This document shows, in pieces, positions 37,296-51,217 of a stretch of 64,000 nt of DNA. Below the pieces are notes generated by a model. That model saw only the letters and a program-made list of their open reading frames with translations, did no database searches and was not told where the DNA came from. The DNA lies in the NCBI GenBank assembly GCA_013398175.1, contig VZRZ01002682.1, forward strand, positions 540,392 to 604,391, written 5' to 3'. Within the stretch, counting starts at the first letter, position 1; each line of letters opens with the position of its first letter. Source of the DNA: Climacteris rufus (taxonomy: Eukaryota; Chordata; Aves; Passeriformes; Climacteridae). A program made the translations under genes and the position numbers.

Positions 37296-40200
37296 GCTGT
37301 CTAAAGAGACATAATAAATCAGCAAATGATTGCAAGCCAGCTCAGGAGCATCCCAGGACCCTGATTCTGTTGAGAACCCCTGGATGTCAGCGAAATATAT
37401 AAAGGACCGTTCCTACAAACAGTGGCCAATAACAGCTGCTTGCCACCAATGGTTTCACATGGGATCAGATTTTAGAAATTCCCCATTTTTGTGAGCTTTC
37501 CCTTGAAACCTGCAGATTTAGAAGCAGGACAGGGGAAGGAAATGCCAGGTTATTCTTCCCAGCAGCTGACAGAGAAGTGGAACAATAGGAATGGATATTT
37601 TAGTCTTTGGGTTAAAAATGTTTTTTTTCCCCTGATAAAAATGAAGCTGTGGGTCTCTTTTTAGTTCCAGAGCCCAGATGAACCCAGGAAGCAAAAATGC
37701 TCTGATGCTGTGAGCTTTTCTTAGGACATTTCTCTGAGCTCAGAATAAGAATTGAATGATCCATACCCAGATTAATTGATTTTATCTCTAACATTTGAGT
37801 TTTGCATCAAAACCTTATTTCTTCCATTGATTTTATTTTTGACTACTGACACACAAGTGGATCTGGTTTAAGTAGATTTGCTTGGCTGTTGTTTTACAAT
37901 CCAGCATTACTTTGTGCCTGTATCTCTGATCTCTGGGGCCTGGTCATGTTCCCATTTAATAAAAAATCCCACTGGTTCCGTGATTGCAGAATGGGTGGAG
38001 AGAAAGCCTGGCAGGGCAGGGTCACTGCCCTTGGTCCCTGCAGCACCACCCAAGGTACCAGTGTTTTACCTCTGTGCTCTTGCTGTTCCCATCACCTTCA
38101 TCTGAACATTTTTCCCCTCCAATCACAAAATTTCCACTTTTGATATTTTAAAATCTTATTTCTCATAAAACTCCCAAGTATGAAAATTTCTTTTAAAGAA
38201 ATACACCATTAATGTATCTTTATGATGTGCAGCTGATGCTCACAGCATGGGCTATGACTTTTTTATGTTCCTTACTTGTCCTCGAGACATTTTATTTTGA
38301 CACCATATCCTTACATTCTAAATTAAAGCATATTTTTATTATCTGTGATATGCCAGTAGACAGCAGTGCCTCAAAGCTGTTGTACAGCTCCCCATGTCCA
38401 TCTCAGGGCGCCTTCCCCTCTTCCCCTCCACTTCCCCCATTGCTTCACCTCTCCAAAAAAAGCCAGGATTGAGTTATCCATGCTGACAGCAATTTACAGT
38501 GCCCATTAACAGTCATATAAATTCCAGTGGATCAAGGAAGCTTGGAGTATACGATATTCAGGCACAGCTAATAGCTCTGGGCTAATTGCCATCTCGTGTT
38601 TCTGCTCTCCAGCCCCACTGTTTACATCCTCAGCACAAGCAGGCAGTAAAACAAGTTTCCAGGTTCCCCGAGTCACCCGAGGAGGGCTGGGAGCCGCTGG
38701 CTCCAGTAGCAGGAGGAGGGCTGGAGGTGGCAGTCATTTCCCATATTTAATGTGAGCAGCTCCTCCTGAGCTTGTAGGAAATGAGGTTGGTCTGATGGAA
38801 CTTCTGCAGTGGTTGTATAGGAAACAATAGGGTCAGCTTGGTGTCATTACGGTTCTTGTCATGGCTTGAGGGTCTGGTGGCTTTGGGCAGTCTGTTAAAC
38901 AACCTACATATAATCTACAGTTTTGTTTTTGGGGATCAGGAGCTTGAAAGGTTGATTAGTAGTGACACTTGTTGTGGAAACATTGTTAGCTTGGAAAGTT
39001 GGTTGGATATTTGGGAAATATTAGCTTGGAAAGTTGGGGATATTTACCATGAAATCTTTGCTGATAAATAAACACTTCAGTGTTAATTGTCAAAGGAGTC
39101 CAGAAACAGGGACATTTCTCACACTGTATTGGACTGGGGTGGTGGTAGCAGCATGCAAAGGGGTTCTCCTTCTTCATCAACTTCCAGCAGAGGGGCTGTT
39201 TGTGTAGGATCTGGAATATCTGTGTTCTGAGCACAGCTGAGCCAAGATGAGCACCTCTGTGTGCCTCGGGGTGTCACTCAATACTTCTTTCCCCATCCCA
39301 TTTGCTGCCTTCCAAGCCAAGACACCCTTTTTTCTTTTCTTTTTTTTTCTTTTAGGAAATGAAAATTAATCCTCTCCAACACGCACACTTTTAATAAATT
39401 ATTTGGGAGCTCGTGCCTTTTATGTTGGTGGAGTCTGTCAGTGGTGTTTGCTCTCAATTGATTCATCCTTCCCTGTGCCGGGGGTGGATTTGATTATGGC
39501 ACAATTAAGCCTGACAGGGTTATCAGATGACCCCTGGAAAAATTGTGAAGCACTTTCCATCTTTTGCGAGGTAGATAGATAAATCTTGAGCTGAAAAATT
39601 CAGCTGGGGTAGGACCGCTGGAGAAGGGTTGAGGCATAAGGGAAAGTGCAGGAATCCCATCTGCACCTGGAGTGGGTCATGTTGGTGTTGTCAGACGTGC
39701 AAAGGTGACACCACCCCCTTCACAACCATCCAGGCTGTCCCCTGGGTCCTGTGCACCTACAGGGATGGAAGCAAAGTGTGCTAAGCTTAAAAAAGTGCAA
39801 AGCAAAGGCTGTTGGTGCTGCATGGTCCTAAAAGGCTGAGGGATGTCACTGGTCACGGACTGAGGTGTCACTGCAGAGGGAAAATGGGATTGAAATAAAT
39901 TTGCCCAGTGCCAGTGCTGCAGGTACAATCCTCCCCTGTGCCCACAGCTTCCAGCATCGCAGGGAGGGCATGGACCTTGTGGTCCCTGAGCCCTGCTGTG
40001 ATTTTGGGAATGCCCAACAGCCAGCAGTGAGGCACTGGGGCCAGAGGCTGCCCCTGGAGCCACAGCTCTTCACATTGCCCTGTCCATCACTCCCCCATCA
40101 ATCCACAGTCCTGGCAGGTCCCTCTCTGATGGATCTCTGCCCCTGCAGAGATGCTCAGACTCACTCCAGAAGCAACTCATTTACACGACCTCCCCCAAAT

Positions 40201-40554
40201 GTGGAGCCAAGGACAGTGCTCAGGGTGCTGATGGGCCCCCTCGGGCAGACATTGTCCCGCACCCCAGAATCTGGGCACCCCACTCTCTTTTTGGGGGGAA
40301 AGAGGAAATATGTGTGGCAGTTTGCAGGTCTCCTGCACCCCAAGAGGAATTTCCCTTCCCTGGTGGGGTCAGCAGTGCTGGTCCCACCCCTGAGGGGCTG
40401 CAGGGACCCTGCAGGGGTGACACTCCAGCCTTGGCAGCTCTTCCCTCATGCACACCTCATTTCCATGCTTTCCTGACCACAGTTCAGCACAGAGAGTGGG
40501 CCAAAACGATTAATATCAGGTAGGGGTGTCACCCTCCCATCCCAAACACCCTCC
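37296..40554. other. Intergenic, no gene recognised
   Basis: AT-rich to about 39,600, then GC-rich. The 203-residue open frame at 39,865-40,476 has no domain and overlaps several frames on the other strand, so it is not called as a gene. Confidence 0.6.
38986..39037 (+). repeat. 35-bp period direct repeat, two copies
   Basis: TTAGCTTGGAAAGTTGG occurs exactly at 38986-39002 and 39021-39037. Similarity continues on the 3' side (GGATATTT in both). A more diverged third copy may start at 38941. Confidence 0.8.
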
Positions 40555-40862
40555 GATGTTGCCCTGAGTTTTGCAGTTCTGGATGTTATCATTCTTTTGT
40601 AACTGGTTCTCAGACATTCTCTGTAAACATAGCCATGTTATTGTAACGGTATCTTTTTATTTACATTCCTTTCTCTTGGGCACAGAAGTTTGATGGACAT
40701 TTCCTTTGACCAGTGTGATTGAGGGGAAGCTCTTTGTCTCCTCCAATCCACAGTGGCTTATGAGACACATATAAAATAAAGATGGGCAGGGGAAGCCCAG
40801 AGTTTGTTCTTTGCTCAACAGGTGTCTGTCTCCTTCTTTTGTGTCGTTACTGAGACACTCCT
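40555..40862 (+). mobile_element. Putative solo LTR of an endogenous retrovirus
   Basis: About 300 bases with LTR-like order: an AT-rich U3-like part, TATAAA at 40770-40775, AATAAA at 40775-40780, then a short R/U5-like stretch with 'ttctttgctcaacaggtgtc' and a T/C-rich end. No gag, pol or env sequence adjoins it, so if real it is a solitary LTR left by recombination. Ends are not defined and target-site duplications were not confirmed. The style resembles avian ERVL-type LTRs as I remember them; this is not a database match. Confidence 0.45.
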
Positions 40863-43400
40863 GAGCTGCTCCTCTCCTTCCCAGAATTTGCTGTTATCCT
40901 CAGCTATTTGCTGACTCGTTTGGTTCAGCAGCTTTCATCCTCCTCACCTTCCCCAAACCCTTGCTTTGACGATTTGTAGAGCTGACCCAGCCCTCTTTCA
41001 ATATTTTTCTCTTTTTTTCCCTTATTTTGGAGAAAAAAATGATTTTTTTCTGCTAGATTTTTCTCCCAGAACTTATCAGGAGGGCTGAAAGTCTCTTTAT
41101 ATGAAAAACTTGGATTGACTGGGAGTTGGGACCCTGGGAGGTGAATGTGTCAGACTGTGAAGGATTTGCAAAGTTTTACCATCGTGGCAGCCTGACCACA
41201 GGTCCCTTGTGGGCCAGTGCTGAGGGACAGCAAGCCTGAAGCTCATTGGCCAAACTCTTTGCATTGTTTTCCACTAAATCTGTTAAAAACATGCATTGAT
41301 TTTTGCCTTAAAACCTCCAGAAATGAAAATAGAGGAGCTATTTGGTACATGGGATCATTGGGTTGCACTGAATGATACCCAGTGAAATGTGACAGTGAAG
41401 TGACACCTAAGCACCTACTTCTCCTTTCTTTCTTATAATTTTATTATTTTGACCATTGGAATGACTAATACAATATCCTGACATTATTTTGAACATGCAG
41501 ATTTGCACTTCCCAGCAAATAATCCACACATGAAGTTCACATGAATGTTTTCACACTCAAAATATTTTTAGCAGCCCCCTTCCTCAGCCATATCCTGCAT
41601 CCCCATCCCCAACTGCAGCTCATGAGGGGCTCCTAAGACAACCCAAACTCCTGACAGAGGAAATGGGTCATTTCCTTTTTTTTTCAGAGTTTGTTTTTTC
41701 AGGTTGGACTCTTGGTCTCCTTGGAGAGCTCCAGTGAGAGGGACTCAGGTGGGCAGCCAGGCAGGGAGGGTGGTTTGGTTGTTGTCAGAAGAGGAGCCAT
41801 GGTGGGAAGAAGGCAGAGGAGAAGGAAGGGGCTGTGCAGGACATGTCTCTCCCTGGACACTGGAAGGGAAAAGCAGCAAACCCTGGATTCCAAACTAATT
41901 CAGGTTTTCACTTTTGTGATTTTGCAGTAAACTCAAGATCAGTAAATTGATTTTCATAGTAATAAAAGCTGAACACTCATAACCCCCAAAGCGATAAACA
42001 TTTTACTGCTGTTTAGAATTTATATTTTATTTCCAGTCTTTTCCTTGGATTTGCCCTGAGGGGGAGGATTTTATGTGCAGCTCTATAAATGAACTGAGTG
42101 CAAATATTTTTATTTTCTGCTAAGCATCAAAATTTTGATGCATTCTCATGAGGCCAAATGCACTTCTTAAAAGTACAGTGAGGTAGCAGAGTAACTTGGC
42201 TGGGTTTTTCTTCTGAAGAAAAAGCATTATCAATAAAAAGGCTGGGCACCCAGGCACTGGGCAAAACAGAACGGCCACAAGAAGTACCAGTCTCTGATTT
42301 TGACCCTCTTGTTCTTTGATGTTCAGTTGGAATTAATTAGGTTCTTTTCTGTGTTTATGAATCCTTGTAATTCCTACTCTGAGTCAGAGAAAATATTGAA
42401 GTGCCTCAAGAAGAATCATTTCTTTCCCTATGGTTCTTGGATCAGCATTTCCCTGCCTAGATCTCAGGGTCAAGCCTTCTGCTGCTGTACAATAGCAAGG
42501 CTTGAAGGCTTGGACTGGTGCTGGGCTGATTTACACTCATGAGAAGCTGGTCCATCTTCTTAATTGTAGTTATTAATTTCTAGGAGGGTGTGCAGAGAGT
42601 ACATGCAATGCTCACTTGGAGCCTTGGGATGTCCCAGGATTTTGAAGTTTAAAATAGCAGTGCAGTGATGGATGAGGAGACTATTACAGGTGCATTTCAG
42701 AGATTTCTGAAATGTTTGAGCTGTAACTCTTCTCTCTTTACAGTCCCAGGTGGCCAGAATTCATGGCAAAAAAAGTACACCGGGCTTTTTACACAAAGGG
42801 ATAAAAGAAGAAATACATATAAATTACATTAATGCTCTTTAAAACATCCTGGAAATATTCTTTCTGTAAAATATATATAGCAAATATCAATTGCGTCTCA
42901 TAAGGTGACTCAGATGTGATTCAGCACTTGGCTGCACATGAGCAATGTGGCCACTGCACTCTCTGTAGCAGTAACCTCTTTACGCCTTGTCATGACATCC
43001 AGGAGAAGCTGTACAGTGTTTTCCACAGGTGTAATTGAAGGCTGGGGGATCCAGATGCCAGATTTTGGTGGGTTCTCTTAACCATGGCAATGTCTCAGAA
43101 ACCTAGATGTGGGCAGGAGCCTTTTTTGTGCATCTCTGCATTCAATCCCAAGCACCTCCACTCTTGCCTTGCCCCCTCAAACCTGCCCATTTACACTCTT
43201 TCTATTTCCACTTCAGATTAAGATCCATTTCCATCCTACACCAGCACAACAAGGGCAGAATGGGAGATGGAGAAACTTCTGCCTGGCACCAGCTCCTAAA
43301 TTGCCTTCTCACCGATGAGTCCCTGTCATGAGCCATGCTTAATGAATCAAAATTTTAATTAACACACACATAAATTCAGCAGCCCTGGATGGATGATGCC
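40863..43400. other. Intergenic, no gene recognised
   Basis: AT-rich non-coding sequence. Only short open frames. Nothing else recognised. Confidence 0.6.
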
Positions 43401-43418
43401 TGGCGCCCTCTGCTAGCC
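43401..43418 (-). promoter_or_regulatory. CTCF-like binding site
   Basis: TGGCGCCCTCTGCTAGCC on the + strand is the reverse complement of a CTCF-type core (AGCAGAGGGCGCCA), differing from the common CTCF form by one clear base (CTAG for CTGG). CTCF anchors chromatin loops and domain borders. The site lies between GATA5 and RBBP8NL, in a stretch of low repeat content flanked by AT-rich sequence. Occupancy is inferred. Confidence 0.5.
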
Positions 43419-45913
43419 TGAATTCCTCCCCCTCATCATCATCACATCTTCTGGCTCTCTCCTTCATTAGTTTTTATTTGATGATTTAATACCACCGTTA
43501 GTCAAAAAATTATCAGCACTAGCGTGCACACACGGCAGGCTGCAAGTCAGGGCTGTAAAACATGAGGCAATTCATACTGCAAAGATGTCACACAAGTAAA
43601 GAAATCCATCCCTTCTTTCCACCGAGGACTGAATGGACACAGAGATCAGAAAACCTGGGCAGTACCCATGGATGGCACTTGGCTCTTGTAGGAAGGAATG
43701 CGTGTAACAGCCAGGTGAAATGAAATACAAAAGTAGCTTCTTTGCAACAAAACTGGGTGTCCTGGCCTGAAAGAAAGGCAAAAATAATAGGAGTGGAATT
43801 TTAATGTGTTTTCTTCTCATGAGTGGACAGTCCCAGCAAGAATGATGGAGTGCCCTGGTAGAAATCACTCACAGCCGTGGGCCCAGGAGCTCTGGGCTGA
43901 AAATAAAGCCCTGGGTTGATGTCCCCTCCAGGCTGTCCTCTCCTGCCCATCAGCATTCATTCAACTTGCTCCTATCAGTTTGAATTTTGGGGACCCAGCA
44001 TCAATCACCATGAGGAGAAGTGTTTGACACCAGAGCCTCTGGGTGGGCTCAGACCAGTTGCTTTTCTTTGGTAATTAAGAAAGATTACACAAATGATTAA
44101 GCCATTATTTACCATTGATGACTGAAGTTACTGAGCCGTGGCACTGACCTGTGAACCCCACACACTGGAGACTCATCCTGAGCACCAGGAGCCAGAGGAG
44201 ACCTTGGGCAAGCACAGAATTAGGCTTCAAAAGGGACTTTTGGAGAAGGATGGGTGCTTGCCACACTGGCTCTCTGAAGCTGCCAATGCTGCTGCTGCAT
44301 CCCAGCCTTTTCTGGGACTGGCCTGGGATGCTGAGCAGGAGGGAATATGTGAAGTGTCCCAGGCACTGACAGTAACCATACACACAGCCTAGATGGCTTG
44401 TGCAGCAGATAAAGGAGAGCAAACACCTCCTTGAGAGAAAACACAGGATTTCACCCTCTGCCGTTCTTCATCTCTGTTGACTCCTGATTGCAATCTCCCA
44501 GCCCCCTGGGTGGCTCCCAGCTGCCATCCCTTGGTCATGGGGCTTCCAAAGACACTTTCTGCAGGGTAGAGCAGCCTTCCCTGCACAGCAAATCATCTTT
44601 GAGGCTGTGAAGGTTTTAGGGAGAAAACTGGTGGTCTTTGCTGGGGTTGTTGTGTCCTTGCAGTGGCTCCAATAAGACAAGGTCCCAGTGATGTGGCACA
44701 TCCTGGACCACCCCTCACCTTCCCTTTCTTTAAACATCCTTCTGCACTATGCAGTGCAAAAAAATTGCAAATGCCTTTTCTTTGGCCTAGAGTGAGCGAA
44801 ATGTTTCTGGATCAAACTCAAATATTCAAACTCTTGCTTCCTGACTTCCAAAGAAATCCAGAGGGTTTTCTTCTGGGAGAAAGAAGAGAATTCAAAAGTG
44901 GTCTGCCAGGTTAGACACAGAGAAAGGTGCATGTGAGGGTTAAAGAAGAAAACACCTTCAGAATATTGTAAAGTATTTAAGAATAAGTGCACTGAATGAT
45001 ACACTGGAAAATTTTCGTCCATCAGACAGAAGTTTGGATCAATTTGTTCTGCCTTTGCACCACCATTGATTTCCACTCCTGGACCATTCGTGCTGCCAGG
45101 GTGGGGGCTGGAGGCTCTGCTGGAGGCTCTGCTGGAAAACTTCTGGCCTCATCTCCACTCTTATAGGAAAAGGACCTCAGAGGCTGTGCAGCCCCTCAGA
45201 GACAAGTCCCTTTACCTGGCTCCTGTGTGCCACTGGTGATGGACATTGGGACCTTGGGCAGATCTCCCCATGCTGCGCTGCAGGAAAATTGCTGAGCCTA
45301 AATCAGGGATGGATTGGGTGAATAGGCACAAAACTTTCCATTAATGGCCAAATCCTGCTGCCAGCCCACACAGCTGGAGGGCTGCACATGTGCCAGCGTG
45401 GGCAGACTCGCTTCCTAAAATAGCTTTTTGGGGTTGATGCTTCCAGGGCTCAGCATTCTCTGAGGTGCCAGGTGATGCTTTGCTCTGACACGCCGCCTTC
45501 CCCCATAACCATCTTGGGAACCAAACACGCTGCAGAAAATTAATTTGAAAACTCCATCCATGTCACCCAGCCTCACAGCCCTGTGTGAACACAGACCCAC
45601 AGCAATGTCACCAGCTGCCTGCCACCACAGCAGTGCAGAGCTCTCACAGCAAAGCAGAGATTTCAGGGATTTCCTTCACTCCTGCCCCAGGCCAGGCCAA
45701 GTCTCTCTGGAATTGTGTTGGTGTGGGCCATTTTCATTTGATTGCAGCATTGTGAAGGATTTAAAATCAGGATTTTTCATAGGCAGCTTCAGTCTTGTTT
45801 TTTTTATTTTCTTTAATACAAGCGAAAAACCTGAAATGGAGTATTTGTGCCCCATAAGTCTGCAGTCCCTGAATGTCAGAAATCTCTCCTCGAATTTTTA
45901 TAGTGCTAAAATA
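43419..45913. other. Intergenic, no gene recognised
   Basis: Non-coding. Includes a minor 12-bp duplication (TGGAGGCTCTGC, 45109-45132). Open frames are short and unsupported. Confidence 0.6.
45109..45132 (+). repeat. 12-bp tandem duplication
   Basis: TGGAGGCTCTGC occurs twice in perfect tandem, with a partial third copy after it. Confidence 0.9.
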
Positions 45914-46150
45914 TCATACAACCATAGAATGACAGAACAGTTTGGGTTGGAAGAGACCTTAGAGACCATTTCTTCCACTCCCCTACCATGGGCAGGGACA
46001 CCTTCTGTTATCCCAGGTTGCTTCAAGCCCTGTCCAGCCTGGCCTTGGACACTTCCAGGGATAAGGCAGCCATGGTTTCTGTGGGCAGCCTCTGACTCAC
46101 CACCCTCACAGGAAAGAATTTGTTGTTAATCCCTAATCTAAACCTACCTA
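45914..46150 (-). mobile_element. CR1 LINE 3'-end fragment
   Basis: The best preserved CR1 copy in the window. It opens with the reverse-complemented CR1 tail (CATAGAATGACAGAACAG then TTTGGGTTGGAAGAGACC) and continues through 'ccttggacacttccaggga' and 'cacaggaaagaatttgttg'. About 235 bases remain; the 5' part and both ORFs are missing. It has the same orientation as the copy at 37.1 kb. Confidence 0.93.
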
Positions 46151-49100
46151 AATATAGGCACTGCAGTCCATCCTTTGGGACAGGGAGTCGTCAGAGTCCT
46201 GATCCACCAACAGCAGAGGAAAAAGGGATCAGTCACTTCCAAACCAGTGGGACAAGCATCACCAGTTAAGTGAGAATTGCCTTTCGTTATTTCTCTACAG
46301 CATTGGAGCTTTTGTTAATCTTCATGAGCGGGGTGAAGCTGCAGGGACAGGGCTTCTGCATCAAACCAGGGACACAATCCTGCTGGGATTCACACCCACA
46401 TCCAAGTCCTGTCAGAGGAGCAAAGTGGCCAGCACAGAGATGGGGAAAAAGATTATTGAGAAAGGAAAAGGCTCTACTACACCCAGATATAGATTAATAA
46501 GTGAACCATTCATCTGATAGGGACATGAGGGAGGTTTGCAGGTATTGAGCCCCACTACAATTCAGTAACACCACTTGGCTTTATCTCTTGCCTGAGTAAC
46601 ACAAACATTTATGGAATTACATTTTAAGGCTTTTAAAGGTGTATTTAGAATGTGTTTCCTTTGAAGTGTTATCTTTGCAAGCTCTCATATGCTGATAAAA
46701 CCTGTGTTTAGCTGCCTCGCAAGGAGCGCTCAAAAACTGTCGGTTTGGAGATATTTCTCTCTTTGGCCAGGGACAGGGCAGCCTTCCCAGGGGCTGTGCT
46801 TTGCCTCATGCCACTGGCATTTTCCACAGCCCTTTCCCAGCAGAGCCATGGTGCTTGCAGGAAAGCAGCAGTGGGAGGTCTGTTGTGCTGGGACCGATGG
46901 TTTGGGTTGATCCTTGGAGGTGGGTGACATCCTCACAGGCTGTGGAGCTTTTAAAAACGACACAAGAGCCCTGAGTTTTTGCAGACATCACTGCCTGTGA
47001 GCTCCACTTTCCTCCCTGGGAACCTTCAGGAGAAGGGAAAGAGCGTGGCGAAACAAATGACTTCATTGCAGGCTGGTTCCAGTTAGCATCCCCATCCCTC
47101 CTCCCAGCCCTGCCCAGAGATGAAGACATTGTTCAACAGCTCATCACTCACCGGCAGGCTCCGTGCAGGCAGCCAATGCACAGACCCCAAGCCTCATCCC
47201 ACAGGCAGAAGACTTGACCCAAAGCTCCTTGAGACCCATGGAAAGGCTCCAGTGGATTTCTGTGGGTCTTGGATCTCAGCAAATGTTGGCAAACTCCACC
47301 GAAGCTAATGGGAACGTTGCTGGCAGCGCAGACTGACAGGTCAAGCAAAGGGAGAGAATTAATTTGTCAACCAAGAGGATTTGTCTTCCCTTGAAGTTTC
47401 CAAGGAGTTTCTTAACAGGACACTCATTAACATACCTTTGAGGGAGGAGAGACACCTCTCTACGTGCCATTTTAAATACCAACAGTTCCAGACTGGCAGT
47501 GGCCACATGGCAAACAGCTCAAGGTGGAGGAAATCTCTCTCCCCATTCCCTTTGCCCCTTTTCTGGTCCTCCCCAGCTCCGTGCAGACTGTGTTGCTCCT
47601 GACCTCTACCCTCGACTGGAGACGAAATCTTGGTGCTGGAGCCTGGCCATGCTCGCCCCAGCCCCACTCAATTGCCTTTTTGGAGTGGCTTTCATTCATT
47701 TTCTTCCCCCCAAACACACCCTCCCACCTCCAAAATCACCAGGCACAACTTGTCTGAACGTGTGCCGAACCTGATAAGCCTTTGGCAGCCTCTAGAATAA
47801 ATTGCTTTAATAAAAATGAAAACCATTTTGAGGGGGGAGCAGGGAGGGAAGGGAAGCAAAAACAAATGCAGAAATAATGTGCAGGCAAGGGCCCATGTGA
47901 TCACCTGGCAGGAAGAGGCATTCCCAATTCAAAGCATAAATCATGGAGCTGGGAGCAGCCAGGCCAGCGTGGGGGCAGGCAGTGGAGCCCTTCACTTCTA
48001 GGTTCACTTTCATTGCTGCAAAGAGCACAGAGAGAGTGTTGCTTTTACCAGGTGATGGACAGGAACATGCTGGAATACTTCCCAAAAGGACTTGTATGAG
48101 GAGCAGGGGGGACTCAGGAGCACACGGCTGAGGTGGTTTCACTGGGGTGGGTGTGTTTGGAGCCCTCTGGGCAGATGTAGGAGAGAGGGAGGGCTTGCAG
48201 GAGCTGCCTTCCAGCCACCCCTGCATGCCAAGCACGTTTGCTCCATCCCATCCCACACCAAGGCGAGGGAGTGATACAGGCCAAGGCACCCTGCAAAAAC
48301 CATGCCTGGGAGGTTGGGAATTGGACACAGCCCTTGGCACAGTGGGGGAGAAGTTGTGCCAAATCCACCACATTCCACAAAGAAGTTTTCACACTTGGAA
48401 ACAGATTTCACAGAGGTCTTTGAAAATACATTGGATGATGTTGTCTTCATTTTTTCTTGGGGAAGGGACATAAATCTCAGGCATGGCACAGCCATGCACA
48501 CCACACTGACAGTGTCACATCAGGGAAGTCTCTGAGAGCAGAGAAGAGACTTTGAAGCCTTACTTGGTGGAGAGCTACTGTAGATTGCCTAGAAGTTGAT
48601 CAGCTGCCACTAAAAACCAAAGATTTCGAGTTTCTATGTTTTTTTCTAAGAATAAATGGTTATAGAATTGGAGATTGGTGAGAAAGCAGTGATGGATTGG
48701 TGGCACTGGATGCTCCACAGCTGGTTTGATATTTGCTCTTTCCACTTCAACTGGACTCAGCCAAATCACCTCTTCCTGCTTTTTATTGTGATGTGAGCAC
48801 TTTGCTGCTGGTTGTTCATCAAGGGAAAGAAGAGATGGAAACAGAGAAAAACACCCAAATTTGGCATGTTCAGGGTTCCTATGTTGGGTATTCAGGTGCT
48901 GCCACACTGGAGATAACACATCAAGGACAGCCAAGGAGAGTTATGAAACATCTTTCTTTCCAAGGATCTGTGCCAGAAATGAAGTTGGAAATAAGTTTTC
49001 TTGCCTTTTATACTGAGATATTGTTGATTAATTAATTACAGAGGGATAAATGACATAGTTGTGTGTTATGGGTACACCATTTAAAGCCTAAGAGCTGTCA

Positions 49101-51217
49101 TCCTTTCCCAGCTCTCAAGAGGAGGAGCCTTACTAGTGAAAAGCTTTGCTAATGAAGCCTTGTGAAAAATATTTACTGCCAGAGTTTCTTCGATTGACAT
49201 TTGCATCTTCTGTAATTTGCAAACTCTGTGCAATTTGAGCCATTTTCATGGGACCATAATTTATGGGAAGGGTTTTTCCTTCACTTCTCAATGTCTCTGT
49301 AAAAAAACCCCAAAGTATCTTTTGCTCTGAAATTCACACTTAATTTTTTATTTCTTTTTGGCCAGGCAATGAGGGAGAGGCAAGGGAAAATGGATATTGC
49401 AGGAGACAGAGCAGAGATGGAGGAGTAAGAGACAGGAAGGACTGCTAAGTGCAGAGTTTCTCAAACTATGGGTCATGATCCCTTAAAAGAGAGCCAAGAT
49501 GTGTCAGAGGACAGCAGAGCTCTTTTTGGATCAGCCCTGTGGGAACCAGCTGAAAATGGATCTGGATCCTCTGTGCCTGTAGGAAAAAAGGTGGATTTTG
49601 GGCAAGATTGGCATCCTGATTCAGTTTGGATGGGAATGTGGGTTGGAAGAGGGGCTGCCCAGCTGTCTTCCATCCCTGGGCAGTGGGAGCCAGCTATGAA
49701 CACCCTCTATAATGTTTCATGATAGAGAGGAAATGGTTACAAAACCCTAATTGCATGAATCTCCTCTTTAAAGAAGGAGGGGAAGGCAGAGATGGAGAGA
49801 AGAACCCCAGCAGTGCAGCCCATTTGTATTTCCCCAGCCTGGGCTGAGCTGCTGCTGGCTGAGGGCATGAAGATGGATGAGTCAGAAAAAGAACATTTTT
49901 GTAAAGTTTAAGAAGTGTTCATTTCAACTTTTGGCACAGCCCACCCAGCCCTCAGCATCCTCATCAGGGAGCCAGGCACCCCGAGCTCTGCAAGCTGCAC
50001 CATCCACACAACCAGACTATTCTTTTAGGGTATAAAATATTTAAACATTGGGCTATTGGGAAAATGTGAGCAACAGCAACGGGAGCAGGTGAATTTAGGT
50101 GGGATCATGAAAACTTACAGCGTGTTTCCTGAGTAGACAAGTTGTGCCAGAGCCTGACATCGACAGCTGCCTTCCCCTCACCCCTTTGCACTTCATTGAG
50201 AACAGCTGCCCCCCGGTTTGATGATGTCTTTGTACTCTCCTGCACATTCCCAGCACCTTGGAAGGCAAGAGCTGCACACCCAGGGCGTTTGCAGCCCAGA
50301 TGGGGTAGGCTGGAGAACGTGAAGGGAAACTGAGCCAGAGTGGGACAGACTCATCTGCTTCTCCTTCCAGCTGAGAGAAAACCCTCACACTGGCTGCCCT
50401 TCTTCCAACTGATCGTTTTGTATCTATCATGGAAATTTAAGGTAGGTTTTCCATGCAGATTTCTGAGATCTGTGGGTGCTCTCCAGGGTTAAAGCAGCTC
50501 CCGTTCACCTGCACCCTGTGCCACCCAGTGCCACCCCAGGCAAATCCAGGGCAAAGTGGCACAACCCCAGCCCACAAAACCAGGCTGCCTTTGCTATTTA
50601 GTGCAATTTAAATGCTCATAGAATTAGAAAACAACTGGTTTAGCTTAGCCGTTCCTTATCCCACTTTCACAGAGCCTTTCCACCTCTTCAAGGCAAGAAG
50701 AGCAGCCAGCAACCTCCTTGCCTGGTGCTGCAGGTAATGATGCTCCATCCATCGAGTCCAGCTGCCCAGTGTGATGGACCCGCCGAGCTTGTGGGCTCCC
50801 AAATCCTGCCCCTGGCGATGTCCCGGGCCGTGTCCTGTGCAGGCAGCTGCAGACAAGGAGGTGTTTCGAAGCCATCGAGCAGCCTCTGGTGGAAGCTGCC
50901 TGCTATGTGTGCGCTGCCTGCTCTCTGTGCTGCCTTCCTGCGTGTCCTTCCATGCGTGGCTGCCCAGCCACTATTCCTGGCTGGATGGGGCGGCTTATCT
51001 AGGGAATATTTCATTCTCTCATTGCAGCACCTCGCTGGTAACACTGATCTACCTCCCCTTTATATTTTTGCCTTTGTTTCTGGGTCTGCTGTGGAGCAGC
51101 GTCCGGCCAAAATGAGCCCAGTGATGCTGCTCCTGTGGGCTTGTTCTTGCTGCAGGAGCTCTTTGGGGTTTGCTCTGATGGGGTTTGATGAAAAGCCCAA
51201 GAGGATCAGGTTCTGAA
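46151..51217. other. Intergenic, no gene recognised
   Basis: Non-coding. The 188-residue minus-strand frame near 47,807-48,373 overlaps several plus-strand frames and shows no domain. GC content rises from about 50,700. Confidence 0.6.

Noticed and set aside
39865..40476. 203-codon plus-strand open frame
   Set aside because: Low-complexity GC-rich translation with competing frames on the other strand and no domain or splice signals.
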